Source: Massilia sp. Root351 (GTDB lineage: Bacteria; Pseudomonadota; Gammaproteobacteria; Burkholderiales; Burkholderiaceae_D). Taken from it: a stretch of 64,000 nt of DNA. The stretch lies in assembly GCF_001425045.1 (NCBI RefSeq), contig NZ_LMDJ01000035.1:248001-312000 (forward strand), written 5' to 3'. Shown in pieces: positions 17,212 to 26,310 of this stretch. A program made the translations under genes and the position numbers. Under the pieces are notes generated by a model. The model ran no database searches, had not been told where the DNA came from, and worked only from the letters and a program-made list of their open reading frames with translations. The first letter of the stretch is position 1. Every line of letters starts with the position of its first letter.

Positions 17212-18672
17212 TTACCTGCGCAGGCGGCGCCAGCCCAGCACCACGCCGGTCAGGCTGAGCGCGGCGCCGAGCAGGCACAGTGACACCACCAGCACGTCCC
17301 ACGCGGGGCGCGCGCGGACGGCGGCGGCAAAGTCCAGCTGGTGCAGGCCGTTGAACAGCCAGCGGTTCCATTTGCTGTTGCTGTCGGCGTACCCGGCCAG
17401 CTTGCCCTGCACCGGGTCGGCGTAGAAAGTGGTTGCGCCGGGATCGGCGAACTGCACGCGCAGCACGGGGAAGGCGGCCTGGCTGTGGTGGCTGTAGTAG
17501 TAGTGGTCGCCGGCGGTGAGCATGACGGCTTGCCGCACCGGTACGCCGGGCCGCACGGCCTGCACCGCGCGCAGCAGCGCGTCCGCTTTCAGCGCGCCCA
17601 CCGCTTCGCCGCAGTGCGCGTCGAGCAGCTGGCGCCCGGAGCGTTCCAGCGCGGCCAGGTACAGGTGGCCGCCGACGCGCCGCCATTCGAGTTCCAGCAC
17701 GCCGGGATAAGTGCGCACCGCGTCCGCCACGGCCACGGTGAGGTCGTCGCGCGCCAGCGGGCCGCCGGCGAAAGCCCGCTTGTCCTGCGCGGTGATGCCG
17801 GGCGAGGACAGCCAGCCGAACGGCGTGACGGAGAGCCAGCCGCTGAACAGCCAGGTAAGCGTGAGCGTGCCGAGGGTAAGGCCGAGCCAGTGGTGCCAGG
17901 CTTGCCAGCCCTTGTAGGGTGAGCGCGCGCCGCTGGCGTAGCGGCGGCGCAGGCGCAGGCGCTGGATGCCGAGCACCATGCCGGTCATGGCCAGCAACAG
18001 CGCCACGGCCGAGGTCCACATCACCACTTGCCGCCACGCTTCGCCATGCTTGCGCAGCGGCATGACGTAGACCCAGTGGATCACCGAACCGGCCCAGTTC
18101 CAGGCACGCTCGCTGCGCGTGGTGTCGCGCACCAGCTCACCGGTGCGGCCGGACACGTACAGCACGCTGCCGGCGGTGTCGCCCGCGTCCACGCGGTACA
18201 GCGGGCGATGCGCGGCCACGCGGCCGAAAGTCCACTGGTCCAATTCCATCTGCTGCACGGACGGCGAGGATGCGCCGCGCGCACCGGGCGCCATGGCTGG
18301 CGCGGCAGCGGCGATGGCCATGGCGTCCGTCATGCGCAGCAGGGCGCCGGTATCGGCCCATACCGAATGCAGGCCGCGCGCGGACTGGAAATGGTAGGCG
18401 GGCCGGCCGGCCACGGTGTTCAGGCGCACCGCATCCGGCATGCCGGGCTGCGTGTCTTGCTGCGCGATTGCTTGCCACGCATCCCAGGCGCTGAGCCGCA
18501 CTTGCGCCGCGTCCAGCGGGGACTGCCAGGCCATGCGTTCCTGCTCGGTGAGCGCAGGGTAAGGCACGTACATCATGACAATGCCGGAGCCGAACCACAG
18601 CAGCACCAGCAGGCCGATGACGATGCCCAGCCAGCGGTGCCACAGGTGCAGCTGGCGCTTCCAGTTAACCAT
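17212..18672 (-). CDS. PepSY-associated inner-membrane protein (FoxB/PiuB-like)
   Basis: The 486-residue protein has an N-terminal membrane helix after LHLWHRWLGIVIGLLVLLWF, a PepSY-type periplasmic region, further helices near 225-260 (VIHWVYVMPLRKHGE, VALLLAMTGMVLG), the second His motif WHHWLGLTLGTL, and a last helix near the C-terminus. Histidines at helix ends are typical of PepSY_TM proteins, which act next to TonB receptors in reducing or releasing metal from imported chelates (FoxB is the known example). It is the last gene of the cobalamin-riboswitch operon, starting 11 bases after the receptor. A role in periplasmic redox handling of the imported ligand is inferred. Confidence 0.85.
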   Translation of the reverse strand: MVNWKRQLHLWHRWLGIVIGLLVLLWFGSGIVMMYVPYPALTEQERMAWQSPLDAAQVRLSAWDAWQAIAQQDTQPGMPDAVRLNTVAGRPAYHFQSARGLHSVWADTGALLRMTDAMAIAAAAPAMAPGARGASSPSVQQMELDQWTFGRVAAHRPLYRVDAGDTAGSVLYVSGRTGELVRDTTRSERAWNWAGSVIHWVYVMPLRKHGEAWRQVVMWTSAVALLLAMTGMVLGIQRLRLRRRYASGARSPYKGWQAWHHWLGLTLGTLTLTWLFSGWLSVTPFGWLSSPGITAQDKRAFAGGPLARDDLTVAVADAVRTYPGVLELEWRRVGGHLYLAALERSGRQLLDAHCGEAVGALKADALLRAVQAVRPGVPVRQAVMLTAGDHYYYSHHSQAAFPVLRVQFADPGATTFYADPVQGKLAGYADSNSKWNRWLFNGLHQLDFAAAVRARPAWDVLVVSLCLLGAALSLTGVVLGWRRLRR

Positions 18673-18683
18673 GGCCTGGCTGA

Positions 18684-20783
18684 TCAGTAGCGCCACTGCA
18701 CGGTCAGCTCGGCATGGCGGCGGTCGCCCAGCAAGTACTGGCTGTCGCTGTAGGACGTGCTGGCATACAGCTTGTCGCCCAGGTTGCGCAGGTTCAGCTG
18801 CACCAGCACGTTGCGGTTGACGTTCCAGCCCAGCGTGGCGTCCAGCACCGTGTAGGCAGGCAGCGCCTGGGTGTTGCCGTTGTCGATGTAGCGCTTGCCG
18901 ACGTAGCGCGCGCCGGCGCCGGCGCGCCAGGCATCGGCCTTGTAGGTGAGCCACAGGTTGGCCGAGGTTTCCGGCACATCCGTGGGGCGCTTGCCGGCGC
19001 GCGAGATGTTGCCGCCTTCGATCAGGCTGTCGAACTGCGCGTCGGTGTAGGCCAGGTTGGCGTCCACGCGCCAGGCCGCGGCCAGGCTGGCGCTGGCACT
19101 GAACTCGGCGCCCTGCGAAGACTGCGAACCGCCCTGGATCGACAGCGCCGGATTGGATGGGTCGCGCGTGATGATGTCGTCCTTGCGGATGCGGTACAGC
19201 GCGGCGGTCCACTCGGCCTTGCCGTTGGCCAGCGACTGCTTGACGCCGCCCTCCACCTGGCGCGAGCGGGTCAGCTTGTAGCGCGCATTGGCCAGGTTCA
19301 GCGACAGCAGGCTGGTGAGCGGGTCGCTGCCGGTGCTGTACTGGCCGTACAGCGACGTGCTCGGCCCCAGCTTCCAGGTGAGGCCCAGGCGCGCGGAATT
19401 CGAGATCAGCGTGGCACTGAAGCCGGCGGCGCCCAGCAGGCTGACACGATCCACTTCATAGCGGTCATGCCGTACGCCGGCCAACAGCAGCAGGCTTCCG
19501 TTCAGGCTGTAGGCGTCTTCGATGTAGAGCGCGTTAGTGGCGGTATCCGTGGCGAAGTTCGGGCGCAGCGGATCGGGGCTGTCGAACACGCCAGGGTCAA
19601 AGCCGGTGGGCGCCACGGTGGAGCTGCCGCCGTAGGGCGAATTATTCGTGTGCAGGAAGTTGACGGTGGCCGCTTCCCAGCCCGCCACCAGCTTGTTGGC
19701 GCCCGCGTTCCAGCGCGCCTCGAGCCGGTTGGCGGTCTGCTCCTGGTCATGCTGGATGGCGATGTAGTCGCTGCGCTCGACCGCGTTGGCAACCGGGTTG
19801 TAGACGTAGTACTCGGCGTTGCGCCAGTTGCGGCGCGCCTTCATGTAGGCCAGTTCGTTGCTGATGGCGAGCGCCGGCGACACGCGCCAGGTGAGGCGCG
19901 CGACGGCCTTGTCGTCCACGTACTCGATGTCGGCGTCGCCCACGTTGTAGTTCTCGTTGCGCAGGTGGCCGGCCAGCCGGCCGTTCACCAGCGGCGTGCC
20001 GAAGTAGCGGCGCGGCTTTTGCTCGGCGTGGTCCAGCTGTGCGTCCAGGTCCAGGTCGGGCGTGAGCGCGTAAGTCAGGCTGGTGAGCAGCTTGCCGTTG
20101 CGCGCGTCGCCACGGTCGACGAAGCCGTCGCTGCGGCCGGCGTAGGCGTCGACGCGGAAGGCGCCCTTCCCGCCCAGCGCGCCGGTGCCGCCCAGCCCGG
20201 CGCGCAACGCCTTGCCACCGCCGATGCCGGCCATGGCTTCCAGCGACGCGGCGCGCTGCGGCGCCTTGCGCACGGCGTTAATGGTGGCGCCGGTGCTGCC
20301 GCTGCCGTAGACCACCGAGCCGGGCCCGCGCAGCACTTCGATATATTCATAGCCCCACGGATCGGCCGGGGAGGTGGCGGTGCCGGAGCCCACCAGCAGG
20401 CGCTGGCCGTGCTCCAGCATGGCGATGGCGTTGTTGCCGCTGAAGCCGCGCGCGGAGTAGGCGATGCCGTTGCCGGGGGAGCTGGTGTCGGTCAGGCCGG
20501 TGCTGCGGGTGATGGCGTCTTTGACTTGCAGATCGCCGCGCGCCTGCATGGTGGCGGCACTCAGCGACTCGACGCTGGCGGGCATGTCCTGCGCACTCAG
20601 GTCCAGGCGGCTGGCGGTGCCATTCTCGCGCGCCAGGCCCAGGCCTTCCTGCACGGCTGCGCCAAGGACGGTCACGGTGGGCAGGGTGTCGGCGTGCTGC
20701 GCGGCTGCCGTGGCCGAGCACAGCAATGCGATGGCGGCGGCGATGGGGCGGATGGTGTGGCGATTTTTATTCTTGAGCTTCAT
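18684..20783 (-). CDS. TonB-dependent outer-membrane receptor
   Basis: The 699-residue protein has a signal peptide (1-28, ending ATAAAQ), a TonB-box-like segment LPTVTVLG (34-41), a plug domain with SARGFSGN and VLRGPGSVVYGSGSTGATIN, and a beta-barrel ending in aromatic WRY. The plug is closest to siderophore-type receptors. The operon and its cobalamin riboswitch suggest a corrinoid, cobalt-chelate or other tetrapyrrole ligand. It starts 10 bases after the DUF2149 gene, with a weak ribosome-binding site, consistent with translational coupling. Ligand specificity cannot be read directly. Confidence 0.92.
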   Translation of the reverse strand: MKLKNKNRHTIRPIAAAIALLCSATAAAQHADTLPTVTVLGAAVQEGLGLARENGTASRLDLSAQDMPASVESLSAATMQARGDLQVKDAITRSTGLTDTSSPGNGIAYSARGFSGNNAIAMLEHGQRLLVGSGTATSPADPWGYEYIEVLRGPGSVVYGSGSTGATINAVRKAPQRAASLEAMAGIGGGKALRAGLGGTGALGGKGAFRVDAYAGRSDGFVDRGDARNGKLLTSLTYALTPDLDLDAQLDHAEQKPRRYFGTPLVNGRLAGHLRNENYNVGDADIEYVDDKAVARLTWRVSPALAISNELAYMKARRNWRNAEYYVYNPVANAVERSDYIAIQHDQEQTANRLEARWNAGANKLVAGWEAATVNFLHTNNSPYGGSSTVAPTGFDPGVFDSPDPLRPNFATDTATNALYIEDAYSLNGSLLLLAGVRHDRYEVDRVSLLGAAGFSATLISNSARLGLTWKLGPSTSLYGQYSTGSDPLTSLLSLNLANARYKLTRSRQVEGGVKQSLANGKAEWTAALYRIRKDDIITRDPSNPALSIQGGSQSSQGAEFSASASLAAAWRVDANLAYTDAQFDSLIEGGNISRAGKRPTDVPETSANLWLTYKADAWRAGAGARYVGKRYIDNGNTQALPAYTVLDATLGWNVNRNVLVQLNLRNLGDKLYASTSYSDSQYLLGDRRHAELTVQWRY

Positions 20784-20793
20784 GAAAACAGTC

Positions 20794-21114
20794 TTATTTT
20801 TTCTTGGGGGGTTCGATCAATACCAGCTGGCCGGTCTTGGGGTCGCGGAAGACTTCGCCGACGCGGTCGTAACCGCTGCCGTTCTGGCTCACGCCGTCGG
20901 CGGGCCGTTCGATCTGGCGGCCCTTCTCCACCGGCTTGGGCGCCTTCAACGCGCGCTGCGAACCGGCGATGGCGGCGATCAGGCCGCAGGCGAAGACCAG
21001 CATCACGTCGACCAGGTTGACCAGGCTGGCGCGCGGGTCTTCATCGCTGTCGTCGAAGCGGGCGTCGAGGCGGGAGTAGAGGCGCATGCGCTGGCGCGCG
21101 GGCTGGGTGCTCAT
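20794..21114 (-). CDS. DUF2149 protein, ExbD-like
   Basis: The 106-residue protein has a basic cytoplasmic N-terminus, a single membrane helix (about 31-50, LVNLVDVMLVFACGLIAAI) and a periplasmic tail rich in charged residues ending PPKKK. D36 in NLVDVMLV occupies the place of the essential proton-carrying aspartate of ExbD/TolR (PFIDVMLVLL). The ATG overlaps the TGA of the ExbB-like gene by four bases, so the two are almost certainly made together. I infer that they form an ExbB/ExbD-type proton-driven motor dedicated to this operon. The DUF2149 assignment is by family pattern and context. Confidence 0.85.
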   Translation of the reverse strand: MSTQPARQRMRLYSRLDARFDDSDEDPRASLVNLVDVMLVFACGLIAAIAGSQRALKAPKPVEKGRQIERPADGVSQNGSGYDRVGEVFRDPKTGQLVLIEPPKKK

Positions 21115-21566
21115 GCTGCTTGCCCCATCGATTGCTCCATCGCTTCCAGCGTTTCTTCGTACCAGCGGCGGCGCAGCTTGCCGATTACCAGGCCGCCGAT
21201 GCCGGCCACCAGGCCGAGCACCGTGGCGTCGAAGGCGACGGTGACGGCGCTTGCCAACTGGGCGGGGTCGCCCTGGCCGAGCGCGGCCAGGCCGGGCCCG
21301 AGGGGGATGATGGTGGCCATCAGGCCCAGCATAGGCGGGATGCGCGCCAGCAGGTCGGCGCGCTCCAGGCGGTGGCGGGCAATGGCCTGCACCTGCGCCA
21401 GGTTGCCCCCTGCGGCCAGCTTGGCCAGGCCGTGGAAGCGTTCGCCGACGGCGATGCCCGCTTCCACCACCGCAATGGCGCAGCCGAGCAGCAGCGTGGC
21501 CAGCGCGGGCGCCAGCAGCCAGCTGACCGCATCGTGCAGCCAGGCGTAGGACATGGTTTCGATCAT
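21111..21566 (-). CDS. MotA/TolQ/ExbB-family proton channel subunit (short form)
   Basis: The 151-residue protein has three hydrophobic segments (about 14-38, 76-98, 108-130). The ExbB-like core IPPMLGLMATIIPLGPGLAALG is followed by AVTVAFDATVLGLVAGIGGLVIG. The threonines of ExbB helices 2 and 3 (GLMAT and FDAT) are conserved; the position of the ExbB helix-3 glutamate reads V, with an aspartate three residues later. It is much shorter than ExbB (about 240). AAGGAG 5 bases before the ATG is a strong ribosome-binding site. It starts 9 bases after the CobN-like gene and overlaps the DUF2149 gene. Confidence 0.88.
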   Translation of the reverse strand: MIETMSYAWLHDAVSWLLAPALATLLLGCAIAVVEAGIAVGERFHGLAKLAAGGNLAQVQAIARHRLERADLLARIPPMLGLMATIIPLGPGLAALGQGDPAQLASAVTVAFDATVLGLVAGIGGLVIGKLRRRWYEETLEAMEQSMGQAA

Positions 21567-21575
21567 GGGGACTCC

Positions 21576-24500
21576 TTACAGGTTGAGAGGTTTGAGTACA
21601 TTGGGCACGCGACGGCCGCGCCACAGGCCCAGCGCGAACAGCGCCAGGAAAGCGGCCAGTGCGCCGAGCAGCTTGGCGGCGCGCACGGCGGGGGCATCGG
21701 GCGGCACGGCTTTCTGGTGCAATTCGTAGACGCGCGGGGCCGGCTCGGCCGGCGCCTCGGCGCTGGCTGGCGGTTCGGCGCGCTTGGCGGCGCTGTCTTT
21801 CGCGGCGGCCGCCGGCGCGGCGGCGCCAGAAGCAGCAGCTGCGGCCGTATCAGCTGCGGGCGGCAGGCTGGCCACGCCGCCAAAATTGGCAGGTTCGGCG
21901 GGCAGCAGTTCGCCGCGCGCCTTGGCCAGCGTGACGCCCAGCGCGGCCGCGTCGGCGCTGTCGAGCTGCGGCGCCAGCCAGTCCCACATCGGATGGTTGG
22001 GCGCCGCGTGGCCGCTTCCCGGCAAGCCGTTCGTCGCCACCAGCTGCGCCAGTTCGCCGCCCATCTGCTTGATGGTGGCGGGGTCGGTTTTCCAGTAGCC
22101 CTTTTCGGCGGCCACCATGAAGATGGCCAGCATGTGCGCCTTGACGTGCGCGTTGTGCTGCCGGCCCAGGAACTGCGGCAGGCCCAGTTTGTGCGCGTCG
22201 TCGAAGTACACGGACTTCACCTCGTCCCAGGCCCAGTTCTTCACCAGGTCCGGCCGCGTGACTTGCCAGCCCCACAGGTTCTCCAGGAATTCCTGTCCCA
22301 TGGTGCGCGCGCCGGCGTAGCCGTGGCCCATCAGCGGCTTGAGCCAGGCGGGATTGAGGAAGCGCCCGCGCAGCTCGCCCAGCAAGGCCGACGCCAGCGG
22401 TTCCACGTCGGCGCGGCCTGGCTGCGCATGCTGCAGGATAAAGGCCTGCGGCACGCGGCCGGTGCGGCCCTCGATCGCCAGCGAGAGGCCGCCCAGGTAG
22501 TCGAAGGCGTCGTTGTTGTCGAGCAGGCCGTACAGATTGCTGGCGCGGCCGTGATAGGTGCGCTCGATGCCGTCCAGCGCCACGTCGAACGCGGCGTGGG
22601 TGGCCTCGCCGCTGGCGTCCAGCCCGTAGGCGTGGCCCATGCGGTTGCGGTAGGCGCGGCCGATTTCCTCGCGTTCGCGCCAGGCGCCGGAACGCTCGGT
22701 CAGGCGATTGACGCCGGTGCCGTACGCGCCGGGCGCATCGCCGAATACGCGCTGCGCGGCGGCGCGGCCAGCTTCGGCCGGCGGCATGCCGGCGGAGGCC
22801 AGCGTACGCTGGCGCACCAGCCATTCGCGCGCCACGCGATTCTGCGCCGGCGGTTCGCTGCCCCAGGCCACGCCCGGCAGCGGCGCAAGCGCCGCCTGCA
22901 AGGCTTCTTTCAGCGCCGGGTCACGCTCGGCCAGCGTCGCGGCCGACGCCGCCAGCGCCATGCGCCCGGCACGGTCGATCAGGCGGATCAGGTTCGGATA
23001 CAGGTCGCGGAACAGGCCCGAGGTGGTCACCAGCGCGTCGCGCCGCACGGCGCCCGGCTTGAGCTTCACGTCGGTGACGATACCGCGCGCGTTCCACACC
23101 GGCTCGGCGCCCATCATGGCCAGCGCGAACGCCACCATCACGCCCTCGTCGCGCACCGCGTCGGAGGCCCACAGGATGATGCCTTCGCTGCCCTTGGCGG
23201 AAGTGTCTGCGCCTTTGCCCGTGTTGGCCTTGGCAGCCATGCGCTCGCCCAGCTGGTAGCCCAGGCGGGTCGGCAGGATGTCCCCGTCCACCGCGTGGAA
23301 ATTGCGGCCGGTGGGCAGCGCTTCGGGCGAGCGCAGCGGGTCGTTGCCCTTGCCCGGTTCGATGTATTCGCCATCCAGCCCGGCCAGCAGCGCCCGCATC
23401 TCGCGGCGCGGCGAATCGGCCAGCTGTTCGGCAATCTCCGGGCCGTCGATGCCACCCTTCTTCATCGAATCGAGCATCAGGTCGATCGACTCCTGCTTCC
23501 ACGGGCGGCCGAAAACGTGCAGGCCGTGCGGCATGAATTTTTCCTGCAGCTTGGTCAGGTAGTGGCCCACCTCATGCGCCAGCAAGTCGTCGTCGGCTGC
23601 GTCGAAGCCGATGCCGCGCACGGCCAGCACGTCGGCCATGGATGCTTCCAGCTCAGCCTTCAGGTTGAGCGCGTTGACGCGTTCGCGCATCAACGCGGCG
23701 GCCTGCGTCTTGAGCGACTCCGAACTGGCGGCCTCGAAGCTCTCCACCACCTGGCGCAGGGCCAGCAGATCGTCGTACAGCGGCGTGGATGCCAACGGCG
23801 GCGTCAGGTGGTCGACGATGACGGCCAGCCCGCGCCGCTTGGCCTGCGTGCCCTCGCCCACGCCATCGACGATGTAGGGGTAGATGCCGGGCAGGTCGCC
23901 GGCGATCAGGCTGGGATAGTCGTCGGAACTCAGGCCGACCGCTTTGCCGGGCAAGAACTCATAGGTGGAATGGCGACCCACGTGCACCAGCGCGTCGGCT
24001 TTGAAGCGGTCGCGCAGCCAGTGGTAGTAGCCCAGGTACTGGTGCGGCGGCGTGATGCTGGTGTTCGCGTGCAGCAGCTCCTCATCCACTTCCCAGCCGC
24101 GCGGCGGCTGCGGACCGATGAACACATTACCGAACACCAGGCCGGGCACCAGCAGTTTGCCGCTGTCGACCATGATCTTGCCGGGCGCAGCGCCCCAGCC
24201 TTTCAAGCCTTCGATGCCGTAGCCGGACAGCCGCTTGCTAAGTGGCGCCAAGGCCGCGCAGCCGGTGCCCGCGCCCTTGGCCCGCGCCTTTGCACCGCGC
24301 GGGCTGGTAGCACCCACGTCCAGGCAGGCGTGATAGCCCTCGGCCAGCGCCGCCAGGTCGCGGATCGCCGCGTCGCGCTGCGGGTGGTCGGCGCCTTCCA
24401 CCAGGTGCTGCAATTCCTTGATGATGACTTCGGCCTGCTTGCGGCCCAGCGCGCGTTCGCCGGCGGCTTCCGCTTCCAGCACGTCGGCGTGCAGGCGGCC

Positions 24501-26024
24501 CAGCAGGCCGCTGGTCATCTCGCCCTGCACGCGCGGCGGCAGGGTGCCGAACCAGCGCGCATAGTCCGCAGCGCTGACGCTGTTTACCGTGCCGCTCAGC
24601 TCCCGCAGCGCGGCGCGGTCCTCCGGCAGGTTCACGCCGTGCGCCATGATCATGTCCAGCAGCGCTTGCGGCGAGCCGGGCAGCGTGCCCACCATGTAGC
24701 CGGCGTTCTTCATCGCATGCAGCATGTCGAACAGCGAGGCCGGCACGTCCAGGTTGTCGGCGCCGATGTTCTGGCGGCCCGGCGGATGGTTGTAATAGAT
24801 CAGCGCCACGCGCTTATCGCCATTGGCCTTGCCGCGCAGCGCCAGCCAGCGGCTCACGCGCGCGGACAACCGGTCGGCCTCCTCGGGCAGCAGCACCGGC
24901 GGACGGTTCTCGATGCCGGTGCGGCGGTCCAGCTGCGCCTGGCCCAGCGCGGCCACCACGATGGGCTGGCCGATACCCTGCAGTTCGGGCAGCGCCACGC
25001 GGTATTGCACCGAGTCCGGCGGCAGGCCGTCCGGCGACAGGCGCCACTGCACGGCGGTGCGGTCGGACAGGCGGATGGCCTTGAACACCGGGACATTGAG
25101 CCGCTTGAACGCTTCGGTGACCGCTTCGCGCCCCTCGGCCGCGCCCACCACGAAGTCCTGCAGCACCACCAGCGCCGCCGGCTGCGCCGGCGCGATCAGC
25201 TCGGGCAGGCGCTCCAGCGCCTCGCGCGAAGCCCCGCCCCAGCGCGTGAGCACCTGCACGCAGGGCTGGCCGCGCTGTTCGATGCGCTGGCACACGGCGG
25301 CGGGAACCGCGCTATCCATATTGGACAGATCCAGTACCACCACGGTGGGCCGCGGCTTCAGACCCAGTTGCGCGGCCTTGCCCCAAGCGGCCGCGTCGGT
25401 CAGTTCGCGCTGGCCCACGCGCAGGCGCAGCGTCGGTTCCGGCTGCGGGCCGGCCAGCGCCACGGACGGATTGAGCAAATGCGCGAACAGCGCCGCCGTA
25501 TTGTCGGCGCCGCCGGCCTGCCACACGCGGCGCGCGGCCAGCCAGCGGCTGGCGGCGGGGTTGGCCTGGGCCGCCTTCAGGGCCGCTGCGGGCGGCGCCT
25601 CGGACGACAGTTCGCGCAGCGTGTCCGGCGAGAAGTCGTGCAGCCTGGCGTGCGGATCACGGCTCATCAGGCTGAGACTGGCTTCGCCATTGAAGGCCAG
25701 CACCGGCGTTTGCGGCCTGGCGTGGCGCGGCAACACCTCTTTCAGGCGGCGCGCCGGATCGCCGAACAGGGACACCGCCAGCACCGTGTCGGCCTGCCTG
25801 AGCAAGAGGCCGGCTTCGCGCTCGCTGGCGGCCATCCACTGGGCGGGCGTGCGCAGCACGATGCGGTCCTGCGGATGGCTGGCCAGGTGGCGGTGCGCAG
25901 CCTCGATGGCGGCCGGCGCGGCGCGCTCGGTGACGATGGCGAACAGGGTGGCGGCCGGCGCGTGCGCACAGGCGCAGGCGCACAACAGCGCTGCGGCCAG
26001 CCGCAGGAGTATGGAGGTGCTCAA
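21576..26024 (-). CDS. Exported, membrane-anchored CobN / magnesium-chelatase H-family protein
   Basis: CobN-family proteins are the large tetrapyrrole-binding subunits of cobalt and magnesium chelatases, normally cytoplasmic. This product is 1482 residues. The N-terminus reads as a signal peptide (STSILLRLAAALLCACACAHA, then PAA near residue 25). The family core includes HVGRHSTYEFLPGKAVGLS (near 680), LPGIYPYIVDGVGEGTQAKRRG and LGYQLGERM. The C-terminus has an Ala/Pro-rich linker (about 1385-1440), one membrane helix (ALAAFLALFALGLW) and a basic tail. The whole chelatase body should therefore lie in the periplasm. No ATG fits; TTG 26024 is the only start that retains the signal. It is first in the operon, behind a cobalamin riboswitch. 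No CobS/CobT is nearby. HmuS of Bacteroidota haem loci is the best functional analogue I know. Confidence 0.9.
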   Translation of the reverse strand: MSTSILLRLAAALLCACACAHAPAATLFAIVTERAAPAAIEAAHRHLASHPQDRIVLRTPAQWMAASEREAGLLLRQADTVLAVSLFGDPARRLKEVLPRHARPQTPVLAFNGEASLSLMSRDPHARLHDFSPDTLRELSSEAPPAAALKAAQANPAASRWLAARRVWQAGGADNTAALFAHLLNPSVALAGPQPEPTLRLRVGQRELTDAAAWGKAAQLGLKPRPTVVVLDLSNMDSAVPAAVCQRIEQRGQPCVQVLTRWGGASREALERLPELIAPAQPAALVVLQDFVVGAAEGREAVTEAFKRLNVPVFKAIRLSDRTAVQWRLSPDGLPPDSVQYRVALPELQGIGQPIVVAALGQAQLDRRTGIENRPPVLLPEEADRLSARVSRWLALRGKANGDKRVALIYYNHPPGRQNIGADNLDVPASLFDMLHAMKNAGYMVGTLPGSPQALLDMIMAHGVNLPEDRAALRELSGTVNSVSAADYARWFGTLPPRVQGEMTSGLLGRLHADVLEAEAAGERALGRKQAEVIIKELQHLVEGADHPQRDAAIRDLAALAEGYHACLDVGATSPRGAKARAKGAGTGCAALAPLSKRLSGYGIEGLKGWGAAPGKIMVDSGKLLVPGLVFGNVFIGPQPPRGWEVDEELLHANTSITPPHQYLGYYHWLRDRFKADALVHVGRHSTYEFLPGKAVGLSSDDYPSLIAGDLPGIYPYIVDGVGEGTQAKRRGLAVIVDHLTPPLASTPLYDDLLALRQVVESFEAASSESLKTQAAALMRERVNALNLKAELEASMADVLAVRGIGFDAADDDLLAHEVGHYLTKLQEKFMPHGLHVFGRPWKQESIDLMLDSMKKGGIDGPEIAEQLADSPRREMRALLAGLDGEYIEPGKGNDPLRSPEALPTGRNFHAVDGDILPTRLGYQLGERMAAKANTGKGADTSAKGSEGIILWASDAVRDEGVMVAFALAMMGAEPVWNARGIVTDVKLKPGAVRRDALVTTSGLFRDLYPNLIRLIDRAGRMALAASAATLAERDPALKEALQAALAPLPGVAWGSEPPAQNRVAREWLVRQRTLASAGMPPAEAGRAAAQRVFGDAPGAYGTGVNRLTERSGAWREREEIGRAYRNRMGHAYGLDASGEATHAAFDVALDGIERTYHGRASNLYGLLDNNDAFDYLGGLSLAIEGRTGRVPQAFILQHAQPGRADVEPLASALLGELRGRFLNPAWLKPLMGHGYAGARTMGQEFLENLWGWQVTRPDLVKNWAWDEVKSVYFDDAHKLGLPQFLGRQHNAHVKAHMLAIFMVAAEKGYWKTDPATIKQMGGELAQLVATNGLPGSGHAAPNHPMWDWLAPQLDSADAAALGVTLAKARGELLPAEPANFGGVASLPPAADTAAAAASGAAAPAAAAKDSAAKRAEPPASAEAPAEPAPRVYELHQKAVPPDAPAVRAAKLLGALAAFLALFALGLWRGRRVPNVLKPLNL

Positions 26025-26043
26025 TTTGAACTTTAACCAGTAG

Positions 26044-26062
26044 CTGCGCGCCGGGCGCGCAG
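26044..26062 (-). promoter_or_regulatory. GC hairpin just upstream of the CobN-like start
   Basis: On the minus strand CTGCGCGC-CCG-GCGCGCAG is a perfect 8-base inverted repeat with a 3-base loop, 20 bases before the TTG start. With the terminator-like stem immediately 5' of it, it may belong to the riboswitch expression platform and limit translation. That is inference. Confidence 0.45.
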
Positions 26063-26063
26063 G

Positions 26064-26094
26064 AAAACAGGCAAAGCCACACCCCGGGCCTTGC
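26064..26094 (-). terminator. Terminator-like stem of the riboswitch expression platform
   Basis: On the minus strand GCAAGGCC (26094-26087) pairs with GGCTTTGC (26078-26071), eight pairs including one G-U, around an 8-base loop, followed by CTGTTTTCC. It lies directly after the riboswitch core, where an intrinsic terminator of a cobalamin riboswitch is expected. Confidence 0.6.
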
Positions 26095-26104
26095 GCAATC
26101 TTCG

Positions 26105-26300
26105 TGACTGGCCGGTCTTCTGGCTGGCCTTCATCCTTCCTCAACCCTGCCTTCCCGTGCGGTGCACAGTGGCGTTCGATCGAAGTCGTCAGGCTTACAG
26201 CAGCGGGGGCTGCGCCGGACTGGCGCGAGATGAAAATCCCGCGCGTCACCGGCTTCCCGTTTCACCCTCCAGCCGGCAAGCGGGAGGGCACCAATCACGT
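26105..26300 (-). promoter_or_regulatory. Cobalamin (B12) riboswitch
   Basis: On the minus strand, in order: GGTGCCCTCCCG (about 26292), GGGTGAAACGGGAAGCCGGTG (core 26267-26247), AGTCCGGCGCAGCCCCCGC, TGTAAGCCTGACGAC, the B12 box GCCACTG (26173-26167), CGGGAAGGCAGGGT, and GGCCAGCCAGAAGACCGGCC (26129-26110). These are the conserved elements of cobalamin riboswitch RNAs in the right order. High adenosyl- or hydroxocobalamin would be expected to turn off the CobN-like operon that starts at 26024. The outer boundaries are approximate. Confidence 0.95.
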
Positions 26301-26310
26301 TAATGCCGCG

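Noticed and set aside
21576..26024. Reading the CobN-like gene as the cobaltochelatase of a standard cobalamin synthesis operon.
   Set aside because: It carries an export signal and a membrane anchor, no CobS/CobT or other cob genes are nearby, and its partners are a receptor and proton-channel proteins.
21120..26036. A very long plus-strand open frame (about 1638 codons) opposite the CobN-like gene, and another at 18714-21020 opposite the TonB receptor.
   Set aside because: Both are antisense to clear protein families, rich in Arg, Gln, His and Ala as expected from a GC-rich gene read backwards, and have no domain or ribosome-binding site.
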